Shown here in pieces: positions 1 to 5,567 of a stretch of 7,493 nt of DNA. The stretch spans positions 1 through 7,493 of the forward strand of contig JBEKXE010000192.1 of NCBI GenBank assembly GCA_049512335.1, written 5' to 3'. The position numbers were made by a program, and so were the translations under genes. The notes below the pieces were generated by a model that did no database searches, was not told the origin of the DNA, and worked only from the letters and a program-made list of their open reading frames with translations. Origin of the DNA: Lustribacter sp049512335. Lineage in GTDB: Bacteria > Vulcanimicrobiota > Vulcanimicrobiia > Vulcanimicrobiales > Vulcanimicrobiaceae. Numbering within the stretch: the stretch's first letter is position 1; the number at the start of each line of letters is the position of its first letter.

Positions 1-267
1 CGTCGCTCCGGCCGCGATCGCTTGCGCGGCGACGCCGTCGACGTCATCGACCTCGAAGCCGAAATGATGCAAGCCCTCCGGGGAGCCATCACTCTCAGGA
101 TGGTCGGCCGGCAGCACGGCCAGATTGATGTACCCGTCGGAAAGATAGACGGCGCCGTTGGGCGTGTCGCGCCGCATGACTTCGTGCATCCCGAAGGTTT
201 TCACGTAGAATTCGGCTTGGGCGTGCGTGTCGCGCGCGAACAACGCGATATGGCGAATGCGAGCCAT
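1..267 (-). CDS. VOC-family (glyoxalase/extradiol dioxygenase fold) protein, 3' part cut by window edge
   Basis: Reading leftward from an ATG at 265-267, 89 codons stay open to the window edge, so the C-terminal part is missing. The start is supported by AAGGAG (275-280, minus strand) 7 nt upstream. The protein opens with the typical VOC first strand (RHIALFARD, residues 5-13) followed by a helix (AQAEFYVKTFG). It then has a GAVYLSDGYINLAVLP strand pair and the second-half signature GLHHFGFEVDDVD (65-77). His6 and His67 or His68 are candidate metal ligands. Such proteins include glyoxalases, fosfomycin-resistance-like enzymes and type I extradiol dioxygenases. The context suggests a role in aromatic or ring-cleavage-product metabolism, but the substrate cannot be read from half a protein. 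It is divergent from the amidohydrolase gene across a 72-bp gap. Confidence 0.88.
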   Translation of the reverse strand, partial: MARIRHIALFARDTHAQAEFYVKTFGMHEVMRRDTPNGAVYLSDGYINLAVLPADHPESDGSPEGLHHFGFEVDDVDGVAAQAIAAGAT

Positions 268-301
268 GACGTGTCTCCTTACGATCCGAGCAGGAGCTTT
301 T

Positions 302-319
302 TACATCGACTTCAAGATT
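302..319. promoter_or_regulatory. possible degenerate operator (third copy of the locus motif)
   Basis: This 18-bp stretch lies in the 72-bp gap between the divergent VOC and amidohydrolase genes. It matches TATCTCGAWTTCGAGATA, the palindrome repeated in the 3242-3380 control region, at 13 of 18 positions, including the central TTC and most of both half-sites. No convincing core promoter is visible around it. If real, it would place both flanking genes under the regulator of the central promoters. The match is imperfect and the call is an inference. Confidence 0.3.
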
Positions 320-326
320 TCCACCC

Positions 327-332
327 GGAGGG
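327..332 (+). promoter_or_regulatory. ribosome binding site of the amidohydrolase
   Basis: GGAGGG lies 7 nt before the ATG at 340. It decides the start. The reading frame is open much further upstream, to position 22, but that extension would run antisense through the VOC gene and has no family similarity. Confidence 0.8.
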
Positions 333-339
333 CTCGCCA

Positions 340-1404
340 ATGATGCTCTGCGCCCACGACACGCCGCGACCGAATCGCTTCACATTTCTGCGGAATGCTG
401 CGGCTGCGACTGCGGTTGCCGCCGTACCGCGAGCGCTGGGCGCTCAACCGGCCCAAGGCAACATCGACGTGCACCAGCACATCGTGCCGCCGTTCTACAT
501 CGACGCCGCGCGTGCCGCCGACCGCCTGCCCGACGTCGGTGAAACGCCGAACGTCCTCGGCTGGACGCCCGAGCTATCGCTCAAACGCATGCACGATCTC
601 GGCATCCAGAAAGCGTATACATCGATCTCGACACCCGGCGTATCGCTGGGAGCTGCGAGCGGCTGGGGAGCGCTGGCGCGCCGTTGCAATGAATATGCCG
701 CCGACCTCGCACGCTCGCACCCGGCACGCTTCGGATCGTTCGCGTCCCTCCCGTTGCCCGACGTTCAGTCGAGCCTCGTCGAACTCGCCTACGCGATGGA
801 CGTCCTGCATGCGGACGGTGTCGTTCTGTTGAGCGTGTACGGTGACAAGTGGGTTGGAGACGCCTCGTTCTTTCCGATCTTTGAAGAGCTCAATCGGCGC
901 AAGGCCATCGTCTTCGTCCATCCTTCGGTCGGAAATTGCTGCCGGAACCTCATCCCGAACGTCGGTTTCTCGCTGATCGAGTACCCGATCGACACGACGC
1001 GCGCGATCGTGAGCCTGCTGATCGGCGGCGGCTTCTCGCGCTTTCCCGACATTCGTTTCATCTTCGCGCACGGTGGCGGCACGATGCCGATGTTGGCCGA
1101 CCGCGTCGTGCGGCAGACGTTGGCCCGGCGCGATCTGACGTTTTCCGAACCGCCCGCGGCGCTGCTGAAGCGCCAGTACTACGACGTCGCGCTTTCGGTC
1201 AGCCGGCCGACGCTGTCGGCGATTCTGGCATACGCCGATCCGTCGCACGTGCTCTTCGGCAGCGATTTCCCGTTCGTCGAGATGGGCTATACGACGCAGG
1301 GCTTACGGCAAGCCGGGCTCGCGCCCGACCGGCTCGCCGCGATCCAGCGCGGCAACGCGCTGGCCCTGTTGCCGGCTCAGGCGCCGGGAGGCTTTTCCCG
1401 GTAA
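340..1404 (+). CDS. ACMSD-like amidohydrolase (amidohydrolase-2 family), probable metal-dependent decarboxylase or hydrolase
   Basis: A 354-aa protein starting at the first of two tandem ATG codons, behind a good Shine-Dalgarno site. The metal-site motifs of the amidohydrolase-2 (ACMSD) family appear in order: HQH (His45, His47), VFVHPS (His194), FAHGGG (His244) and FGSDFPF (Asp309). Characterised relatives include aminocarboxymuconate semialdehyde, gamma-resorcylate, 5-carboxyvanillate and 6-methylsalicylate decarboxylases, so non-oxidative decarboxylation of an aromatic acid is the likeliest reaction. A lactone- or amide-type hydrolase is also possible. Residues 10-35 look like an export signal: RFTFLR, then an Ala-rich stretch ending LGA. 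This resembles a Tat signal (consensus S-R-R-x-F-L-K), but the second Arg is replaced by Phe14. The domain proper begins near residue 40. The 3' end overlaps the convergent cupin gene by 28 bp. Confidence 0.9.
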   Translation: MMLCAHDTPRPNRFTFLRNAAAATAVAAVPRALGAQPAQGNIDVHQHIVPPFYIDAARAADRLPDVGETPNVLGWTPELSLKRMHDLGIQKAYTSISTPGVSLGAASGWGALARRCNEYAADLARSHPARFGSFASLPLPDVQSSLVELAYAMDVLHADGVVLLSVYGDKWVGDASFFPIFEELNRRKAIVFVHPSVGNCCRNLIPNVGFSLIEYPIDTTRAIVSLLIGGGFSRFPDIRFIFAHGGGTMPMLADRVVRQTLARRDLTFSEPPAALLKRQYYDVALSVSRPTLSAILAYADPSHVLFGSDFPFVEMGYTTQGLRQAGLAPDRLAAIQRGNALALLPAQAPGGFSR

Positions 1405-2324
1405 TAACCCAGCGCTTCAATGAGCGGCCGGTCGTGCATCGAGAACAGATAGGCGTCCGTGCCACCGGCAGCGTGATGAAATTGCTGCCACGTGGGCACC
1501 GCAAACACGTCGCCGGGCTTCCAATCGACGGCGGTGGAGCCGATCGTCGTGCGCCCCTCACCGGAGTGCACCACGAAGACGTGGCTCGTCGTCGCCTGGC
1601 GCACGGGCGAAACCGTGCCGGCTGCGATCCGCTCCGCTGCGGCGCCGATCGTTCGCGAAATCGGCGCGCCGCTGGTCCGCTGGAAATACTCGAGCCTCGC
1701 GTACGGTCCGGGCTCCGCGTCGAGGCGCGCCTGCATCTCCACCCACGGGTAGCGCAAGTTCGAATCCACGCCGTACTCGACGCTGGGGAAGCGCGGCTCT
1801 TTCCAATCCTCGAAAAACTGAATCCGCAGGTAGGTCATGAGCGGCACGTCGAGCCCGTCGACCCACAACATCGGCCCGGTGCCTTCCTTTCCGTGATCGT
1901 GGAACGTCCACGAAGGCGTCAAGATCAGATCGCCGGGTTCCATCCATACTTTCTCGCCGTTGACGGCCGTGAACGCGTTGCTGCCTTCGACGATGAAACG
2001 CAGCGCGAACGGCGTGTGGCGATGCGCCGGCGCGCACTCGCCGGGTAAGATCAGCTGATAGGCCGCGGCGATGGTCTCCGTCGTGCACGGCGGTTCGGTG
2101 CCCGGATTGATCATCATGAAGACGCGGCGGTCGGCCTCTTCGGCCGATATGAGCTCGCCGGCGCGCATCAGCAACGATCGGATCTGCGTGAAGTCCCAGC
2201 GATACGGCACCGACCGCGGATTCGGCGACGCGACCCGCGCGTGCGCCGCTTTCCACAGCGGAAATGCATGAACCGCGGCTGCGTCCTTGATGACGTCGTC
2301 GATGGATGCCTTGGTCTCGATCAT
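1377..2324 (-). CDS. gentisate 1,2-dioxygenase-like bicupin ring-cleavage dioxygenase
   Basis: A 315-aa bicupin starting at the ATG at 2322-2324, with GAGG (2333-2336) 8 nt upstream. The first cupin carries the gentisate dioxygenase signature: PAHRHTPFALRFIVEG, then VWMEPGDLILTPSWTFHDHG. The predicted Fe(II) ligands are His101, His103 and His142. The second cupin (about 245-300) contains SHVFVVHSGEGRTTIG, KPGDVFAVP and FHH (282-284). The family cleaves gentisate between the carboxyl-bearing and hydroxyl-bearing carbons to give maleylpyruvate. Close relatives act on salicylate or 1-hydroxy-2-naphthoate, so the exact substrate is not fixed. It is somewhat shorter than the roughly 340-390 aa usual for the family, mainly at the termini. 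It lies 23 bp after the dehydrogenase gene and is probably co-transcribed with it. No maleylpyruvate isomerase or hydrolase gene is in view. Confidence 0.88.
   Translation of the reverse strand: MIETKASIDDVIKDAAAVHAFPLWKAAHARVASPNPRSVPYRWDFTQIRSLLMRAGELISAEEADRRVFMMINPGTEPPCTTETIAAAYQLILPGECAPAHRHTPFALRFIVEGSNAFTAVNGEKVWMEPGDLILTPSWTFHDHGKEGTGPMLWVDGLDVPLMTYLRIQFFEDWKEPRFPSVEYGVDSNLRYPWVEMQARLDAEPGPYARLEYFQRTSGAPISRTIGAAAERIAAGTVSPVRQATTSHVFVVHSGEGRTTIGSTAVDWKPGDVFAVPTWQQFHHAAGGTDAYLFSMHDRPLIEALGYYREKPPGA
1384..1401. other. small hairpin in the tail-to-tail gene overlap
   Basis: CCGGGA (1384-1389) and TCCCGG (1396-1401) form a perfect 6-bp stem with a 6-nt loop. It lies inside the 28-bp overlap of the amidohydrolase and cupin 3' ends. 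No T-run follows on either strand, so it is not a canonical intrinsic terminator. It could slow convergent polymerases or protect 3' ends, or be fortuitous in GC-rich DNA. Confidence 0.35.
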
Positions 2325-2347
2325 GCCCTCGTCCTCACGTGGTGACC

Positions 2348-3241
2348 CTACACGACGGGTCTGACCGGCTCGCCGTATTCGGTGATCATGGCGCCGCGCG
2401 CGTAGTCGGCGATGTTCACGCCGGTCCAGTCCCCCGGGCGCCAGGCCGGATATTTGAAGCGCAGGCCGCCGTCGACCGGAATGTCCACCCCGGTGAGGAA
2501 CGCCGCTTCGTCCGATGCCAAGAACACCGCTGCCCACGCGAGATCCGCGGCGCGCGGGAAGCGTTCGAGCGGGATCATCTTCAGATAATCGTCGCGCGAA
2601 TAGAACGAACGGCGATCGGGCCGCGGCGCCGGGCGCTCGCCGATCTCCTCGCTCATCGCGGTCCAAAGCTGGTGCTCCATGGCGCACGGCGTGATCGTGT
2701 TGACCCGAATGCCGTCGTGCGCGAGGTCCATCGCGGCCGAGCGCGCGAGATTCAATAGCGCGGCCTTCGAGGCGGTATATGCCGCCCCGGACGCTTCGCC
2801 GAAGTGCGCCGCCGTCGAGAGGATATGGATGATGCTGCCTCTCGTCTGCTTGGCGATCATGCAGCGCGCGACGTGCTTCGTAACGAGCATTCCGGCGGTC
2901 GGGAACGACGGCATCGCTGCGTTCCAGTCCGCCAGATCCATCTCCGTGATCGGCGACCAATGGACGGTGCCGGCCATGTTGACGGCGATATCGACCTTGC
3001 CGTAGCGTCCGGCCACCTCGCTCACGACGCGTTCGACGTCGTCCTCGTGCAGCGCGTCGCCGGTCACCGCCATCGCATTGCAGTCGTGAGCGCGCAGAAA
3101 CGCTACCGTCGCCTCCGCCGCCGCCCTGTCGCGATCGCACACTGCGACCGCCGCCCCTTCGCGCCCGAGAAAGAATGCGACCGTACCGCCGATGTTCGGC
3201 CCGGCACCGAACACCAAGGCCGACTTCCCTTCGAGACGCAT
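2348..3241 (-). CDS. short-chain dehydrogenase/reductase (SDR), NAD(P)-dependent
   Basis: A 297-aa classical SDR. The Rossmann glycine motif is GAGPNIGG (12-19). Asp36 at the end of the second strand suggests NAD(H) preference. NMAG (88-91) replaces the usual NNAG. The catalytic residues are Ser142 (ILSTAAHFG) and Tyr155/Lys159 (YTASK). The C-terminal FLTGVDIPVDGG (248-259) is typical. A roughly 35-residue tail follows (KYPAWRPGDWTGV onward), longer than in minimal SDRs. In aromatic pathways such enzymes oxidise the cis-dihydrodiol made by a Rieske oxygenase or act on alcohol/aldehyde intermediates. The divergent Rieske gene and shared operators make dihydrodiol dehydrogenase a reasonable guess. 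The start at 3239-3241 fits the family N-terminus (MRLEGKSALVFGAG). No Shine-Dalgarno site precedes it, and the predicted transcript start is only a few bases upstream. The frame stays open upstream to 3433, but that would cross the promoter. Confidence 0.9.
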   Translation of the reverse strand: MRLEGKSALVFGAGPNIGGTVAFFLGREGAAVAVCDRDRAAAEATVAFLRAHDCNAMAVTGDALHEDDVERVVSEVAGRYGKVDIAVNMAGTVHWSPITEMDLADWNAAMPSFPTAGMLVTKHVARCMIAKQTRGSIIHILSTAAHFGEASGAAYTASKAALLNLARSAAMDLAHDGIRVNTITPCAMEHQLWTAMSEEIGERPAPRPDRRSFYSRDDYLKMIPLERFPRAADLAWAAVFLASDEAAFLTGVDIPVDGGLRFKYPAWRPGDWTGVNIADYARGAMITEYGEPVRPVV

Positions 3242-3250
3242 ATTGGGCAA

Positions 3251-3280
3251 CTTGTATCTCGAATTCGAGCTTTCTGTCAA
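3251..3280 (-). promoter_or_regulatory. sigma70-type promoter for the SDR-cupin unit
   Basis: On the minus strand a perfect TTGACA -35 box (3275-3280) is followed after 18 bp by TACAAG (3251-3256), a 4/6 match to the -10 consensus. The operator O1 lies in the spacer and runs into the -10 box, the classical place for a repressor. Transcription would start near 3243-3245, leaving only a few bases before the SDR start codon at 3241. Confidence 0.55.
3255..3272. promoter_or_regulatory. operator O1, MarR/MhqR-type palindrome
   Basis: The sequence TATCTCGAATTCGAGCTT contains the perfect 12-bp palindrome CTCGAATTCGAG (3258-3269). It shares 14 of its first 15 bases with the second copy at 3327-3341. 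It matches 16/18 of TATCTCGAATTCGAGATA, which I recall as close to the operator consensus of the MarR-family repressor MhqR of Bacillus subtilis. It lies between the -35 and -10 boxes of the leftward promoter and overlaps the first bases of the -10 box. Confidence 0.65.
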
Positions 3281-3290
3281 GCGCCGGGAC

Positions 3291-3319
3291 TTGACACAAC
3301 CCGCAGCGTCGACTAGCAT
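3291..3319 (+). promoter_or_regulatory. sigma70-type promoter for the Rieske operon
   Basis: A perfect TTGACA -35 box (3291-3296), an optimal 17-bp spacer and TAGCAT (3314-3319), a 4/6 match to the -10 consensus. The predicted start is near 3325-3328, inside the large palindrome, giving a leader of about 55 nt before the Rieske start codon. The -35 box faces the -35 box of the leftward promoter with 10 bp between them. Confidence 0.65.
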
Positions 3320-3320
3320 C

Positions 3321-3350
3321 CGAATATATCTCGATTTCGAGATATATTCG
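3321..3350. promoter_or_regulatory. operator O2, perfect 30-bp palindrome
   Basis: Two perfect 14-bp arms (CGAATATATCTCGA and its complement) are separated by TT. The core TATCTCGATTTCGAGATA (3327-3344) differs at one central position from the MhqR-type consensus as I recall it. The AT-rich arms stand out in GC-rich DNA. The site begins one base after the -10 box and covers the predicted transcription start, so a bound repressor would block the Rieske operon. Its centre is 72 bp from that of O1, close to seven helical turns. As RNA it would put an inverted repeat at the 5' end of the transcript. Confidence 0.75.
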
Positions 3351-3367
3351 CACGTTCTCGCGCGCAT

Positions 3368-3371
3368 GGAG
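3368..3371 (+). promoter_or_regulatory. ribosome binding site of the Rieske oxygenase
   Basis: GGAG followed by AAACGTTCG places a Shine-Dalgarno site 9 nt before the ATG at 3381. An in-frame ATG at 3366 overlaps this site and has no ribosome binding site of its own, so 3381 is preferred. Confidence 0.6.
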
Positions 3372-3380
3372 AAACGTTCG

Positions 3381-4547
3381 ATGACCACTGACGGCCAGCA
3401 GGCCAAGCGCGGGGCGCGCTTGCGCCAACTCACGCAGACGTCGCCGGATACGCCGATGGGCCACCTGCTCCGCCGCTTCTGGCAGCCGGTTGCGGTCGCC
3501 CGCGAGCTCGCTCCCGGCGCTGCCGTTCAGATCCGAATTCTTTCGGAAGACCTCACCCTCTACCGCGGTGCTGACGGAGCGCCGCACCTCGTGGGTGCGT
3601 ACTGCGCCCACCGCCGCACGCTGCTGTCGACGGGCTGGATCGAAGGCGATTCGATCCGTTGCATGTACCACGGCTGGCGCTTCGACGCGTCCGGAAACTG
3701 CGTCGAGCGTCCGGCCGAGCGCGACACGGGGCCGTGCGGCATTCGCATCCCCGGATATCCGGTGCGCGAATACGCCGGCTTGATCTTCGCTTACTTTGGT
3801 CCGGGCGCGCCGCCGGATTTCGACCTGCCGTGCAAGGACGCCTATACCGGCGCCGATCGCATCGTTTACGCGCGTCACGAGCTGTGGAACTGCAACTGGC
3901 TCCAGATGACCGAGAACTCGATGGACGCCGTTCACGTGAGCTTCGTTCACCAAAAGGGGCGCAGCGGGAACTTCATCGCGGTCGTCTCCGAGGCACTGCC
4001 CGAACTCGAATACATCGAGACGGAGGCCGGCATTCGGCAAATCGCCACGCGCGGCTCCGGCAACGTTCGCATCAGCGATTGGACGTTTCCCAACAACAAC
4101 CACATCAGCGTTCCCGGCCTGCGCGACGGTGACGCCTGGATCGACGTCGGGCACTGGAACGTCCCCGTCGATGACGAGCATACCTACCGCATGAACATCT
4201 GGTCGACGCCCTCGCAAGGCCCGAAGACCGATGCCCGCGTCCGCGCATATTTCGAGCGCGCGGCGGACTACAATCCGGCCGACCATCACGACGAACTGAT
4301 GCGACGGGGCGTCTACCCGGACGATCCGCTGTTCGATCTCACGAGCGCCCAGGATTACGTCGCGCAGCGCGGCCAAGGCGTCATCACGGACCGCGAAGAG
4401 GAAGTGCTGGGCCGCTCCGATGCCGGCATTGCGCTGCTTCGCCGCATCTATCTGCGCGAACTCGATGCACTCGAGAACGGCACGCCGAAAGCCTGGCACA
4501 AGCTCGCCGAGGCGGCCGTGCTGCCCGTACAGCGCGCGGCCTCATGA
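3381..4547 (+). CDS. one-component-type Rieske non-heme iron oxygenase, alpha subunit (phthalate 4,5-dioxygenase-like)
   Basis: A 388-aa protein. The Rieske [2Fe-2S] ligands are Cys75, His77, Cys94 and His97 (YCAHRRT, then RCMYHGW). The mononuclear iron site has the pattern D182-x2-H185-x4-H190 (ENSMDAVHVSFVH). Asp325 (SAQDYVAQ) is the likely third ligand. The C-terminal run GQGVITDREEEVLGRSDAGI is typical of the phthalate dioxygenase / aromatic O-demethylase branch, whose members work with a separate reductase and no beta subunit. The reaction would be dihydroxylation, monohydroxylation or O-demethylation of an aromatic acid. The next gene is decarboxylase-like and favours a phthalate-like or other carboxylated arene, but this is inference. 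No reductase or ferredoxin gene is in the window. It is the first gene of the rightward operon and overlaps the next gene by 4 bp. Confidence 0.92.
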   Translation: MTTDGQQAKRGARLRQLTQTSPDTPMGHLLRRFWQPVAVARELAPGAAVQIRILSEDLTLYRGADGAPHLVGAYCAHRRTLLSTGWIEGDSIRCMYHGWRFDASGNCVERPAERDTGPCGIRIPGYPVREYAGLIFAYFGPGAPPDFDLPCKDAYTGADRIVYARHELWNCNWLQMTENSMDAVHVSFVHQKGRSGNFIAVVSEALPELEYIETEAGIRQIATRGSGNVRISDWTFPNNNHISVPGLRDGDAWIDVGHWNVPVDDEHTYRMNIWSTPSQGPKTDARVRAYFERAADYNPADHHDELMRRGVYPDDPLFDLTSAQDYVAQRGQGVITDREEEVLGRSDAGIALLRRIYLRELDALENGTPKAWHKLAEAAVLPVQRAAS

Positions 4548-5527
4548 GCCGCGTCCCGCTCACCCTCGCTTGCGGCGATTACGAAATCATGCGCGCCCTC
4601 AAAGAAGGGCAGGTCCAACCCGACGGCATCGATCTGACGGTTCTCACGGCGATGGACTCCTCGCCCCGTCATTGGCGCTTCTTCCAGAACCGCGATTATG
4701 ACATGGCCGAGTGTTCGAGTTCGGTCTACTTCGCAGCCCGCGACCAGGGGTTGCCCTTCCGGGCCATCCCGGTGTTCCCGCACCGCCGCTTTCGTCACGG
4801 TTTCGCCTTCATCAACACCGCGGCAGGGATCACCAAACCAACCGATTTGATCGGCCGGCGCGTCGGCTCGAAGGCCTTCATCTTTACCGCGACGCTGTGG
4901 CTGCGCGGCATCCTCGAGCACGAATACGGCGTCCCGCACAAGTCGATGGAATGGTTCACCGAACTCGACGAAGACGTCCCCTTCACGCCGCCGCCGGACT
5001 TGCGCATCAGCCGCATACCTCACGAGAAGTCGATCGAGACGATGCTGGCCGAAGGCGAGCTCGACGCTCTCATCCACCCGGATCTGATCAAACCGCTGCT
5101 CGCGGGCGACCCGCGCGTCGGCCGCCTCTTCCCGGACTACAAAAGCGAAGAAATCGCCTATTACAAAAAGACGGGCATCTTCCCGATCATGCACCTCGTC
5201 GGCATCAAAGCCGAGGTCGTCGAAAAATACCCGTGGGTGCCGATCAACATGTTCCACGCCTTCCAAGAATCGAAGGCGATCGCCATGACACGCATGGAGA
5301 ACCCGCGCATCGTACCGCTGGCATTCTACCGCGAAACGTGGGAAGAGCAGGAGCAATTGATGGGAACGGACCCGTGGCAATACGGCCTGACGGATCAAAA
5401 CGTCAAGACGCTCGAAACGCTGGTCTCGTATTCGCACGAGCAAGGGTTCATCTCGCGCCGCATCCCGCTCGACGAACTCTTCATCAACGTCGGACAAGGC
5501 CGTAAGCGGGAAGAGTATCGCATCTAA
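4544..5527 (+). CDS. 4,5-dihydroxyphthalate decarboxylase-like protein (Pht5 family, periplasmic-binding-protein fold)
   Basis: A 327-aa protein whose ATG overlaps the Rieske stop codon (ATGA), so translation is probably coupled. No separate Shine-Dalgarno site is seen. Family signatures are LTLACGDYEIMRALKEG (7-23), IPVFPHRRFRHGFAFIN (75-91), the GITKPTDLIGRRVG loop (95-108), TGIFPIMHLVGI (210-221) and a C-terminal NVKTLETLVSYSHEQG segment (286-301). Pht5-type enzymes decarboxylate 4,5-dihydroxyphthalate to protocatechuate. Their fold is that of type 2 periplasmic binding proteins, yet there is no signal peptide here, so the protein should be cytoplasmic. Many homologues carry this name without biochemical proof, so the substrate may be another hydroxylated arene carboxylate produced by the adjacent oxygenase. 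I do not know the catalytic residues well enough to check them. Confidence 0.85.
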   Translation: MSRVPLTLACGDYEIMRALKEGQVQPDGIDLTVLTAMDSSPRHWRFFQNRDYDMAECSSSVYFAARDQGLPFRAIPVFPHRRFRHGFAFINTAAGITKPTDLIGRRVGSKAFIFTATLWLRGILEHEYGVPHKSMEWFTELDEDVPFTPPPDLRISRIPHEKSIETMLAEGELDALIHPDLIKPLLAGDPRVGRLFPDYKSEEIAYYKKTGIFPIMHLVGIKAEVVEKYPWVPINMFHAFQESKAIAMTRMENPRIVPLAFYRETWEEQEQLMGTDPWQYGLTDQNVKTLETLVSYSHEQGFISRRIPLDELFINVGQGRKREEYRI

Positions 5528-5567
5528 CGCGGCAGGAACGTCGCCGGACGCACACGCATTCTCGCCC

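Noticed and set aside
279..307. Possible plus-strand promoter (TTACGA, 17 bp, TACATC) before the amidohydrolase.
   Set aside because: Both boxes match the consensus poorly, so it is not better than background.
22..339. Upstream extension of the amidohydrolase frame.
   Set aside because: It lies antisense to the VOC gene, and a good ribosome binding site precedes the ATG at 340.
3192..3380. Upstream extension of the Rieske frame, including an ATG at 3366.
   Set aside because: It overlaps the start of the SDR gene, the promoters and the operators. The Shine-Dalgarno site fits the ATG at 3381.
2325..4499. Very long open frame on the minus strand, continuous with the cupin gene, antisense to the Rieske gene and out of frame with the SDR.
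   Set aside because: The extension lacks family similarity and is Arg/Ala-rich, and it runs across the SDR gene in another frame and across the divergent promoters. The cupin has its own start and Shine-Dalgarno site at 2324. It is an open shadow frame of GC-rich DNA.
5528..5567. Short gap between the decarboxylase-like and hydratase genes, checked for a promoter, operator copy or terminator.
   Set aside because: No -35/-10 pair, no copy of the operator motif and no hairpin with a T-run were seen. It is treated as an ordinary intra-operon gap.
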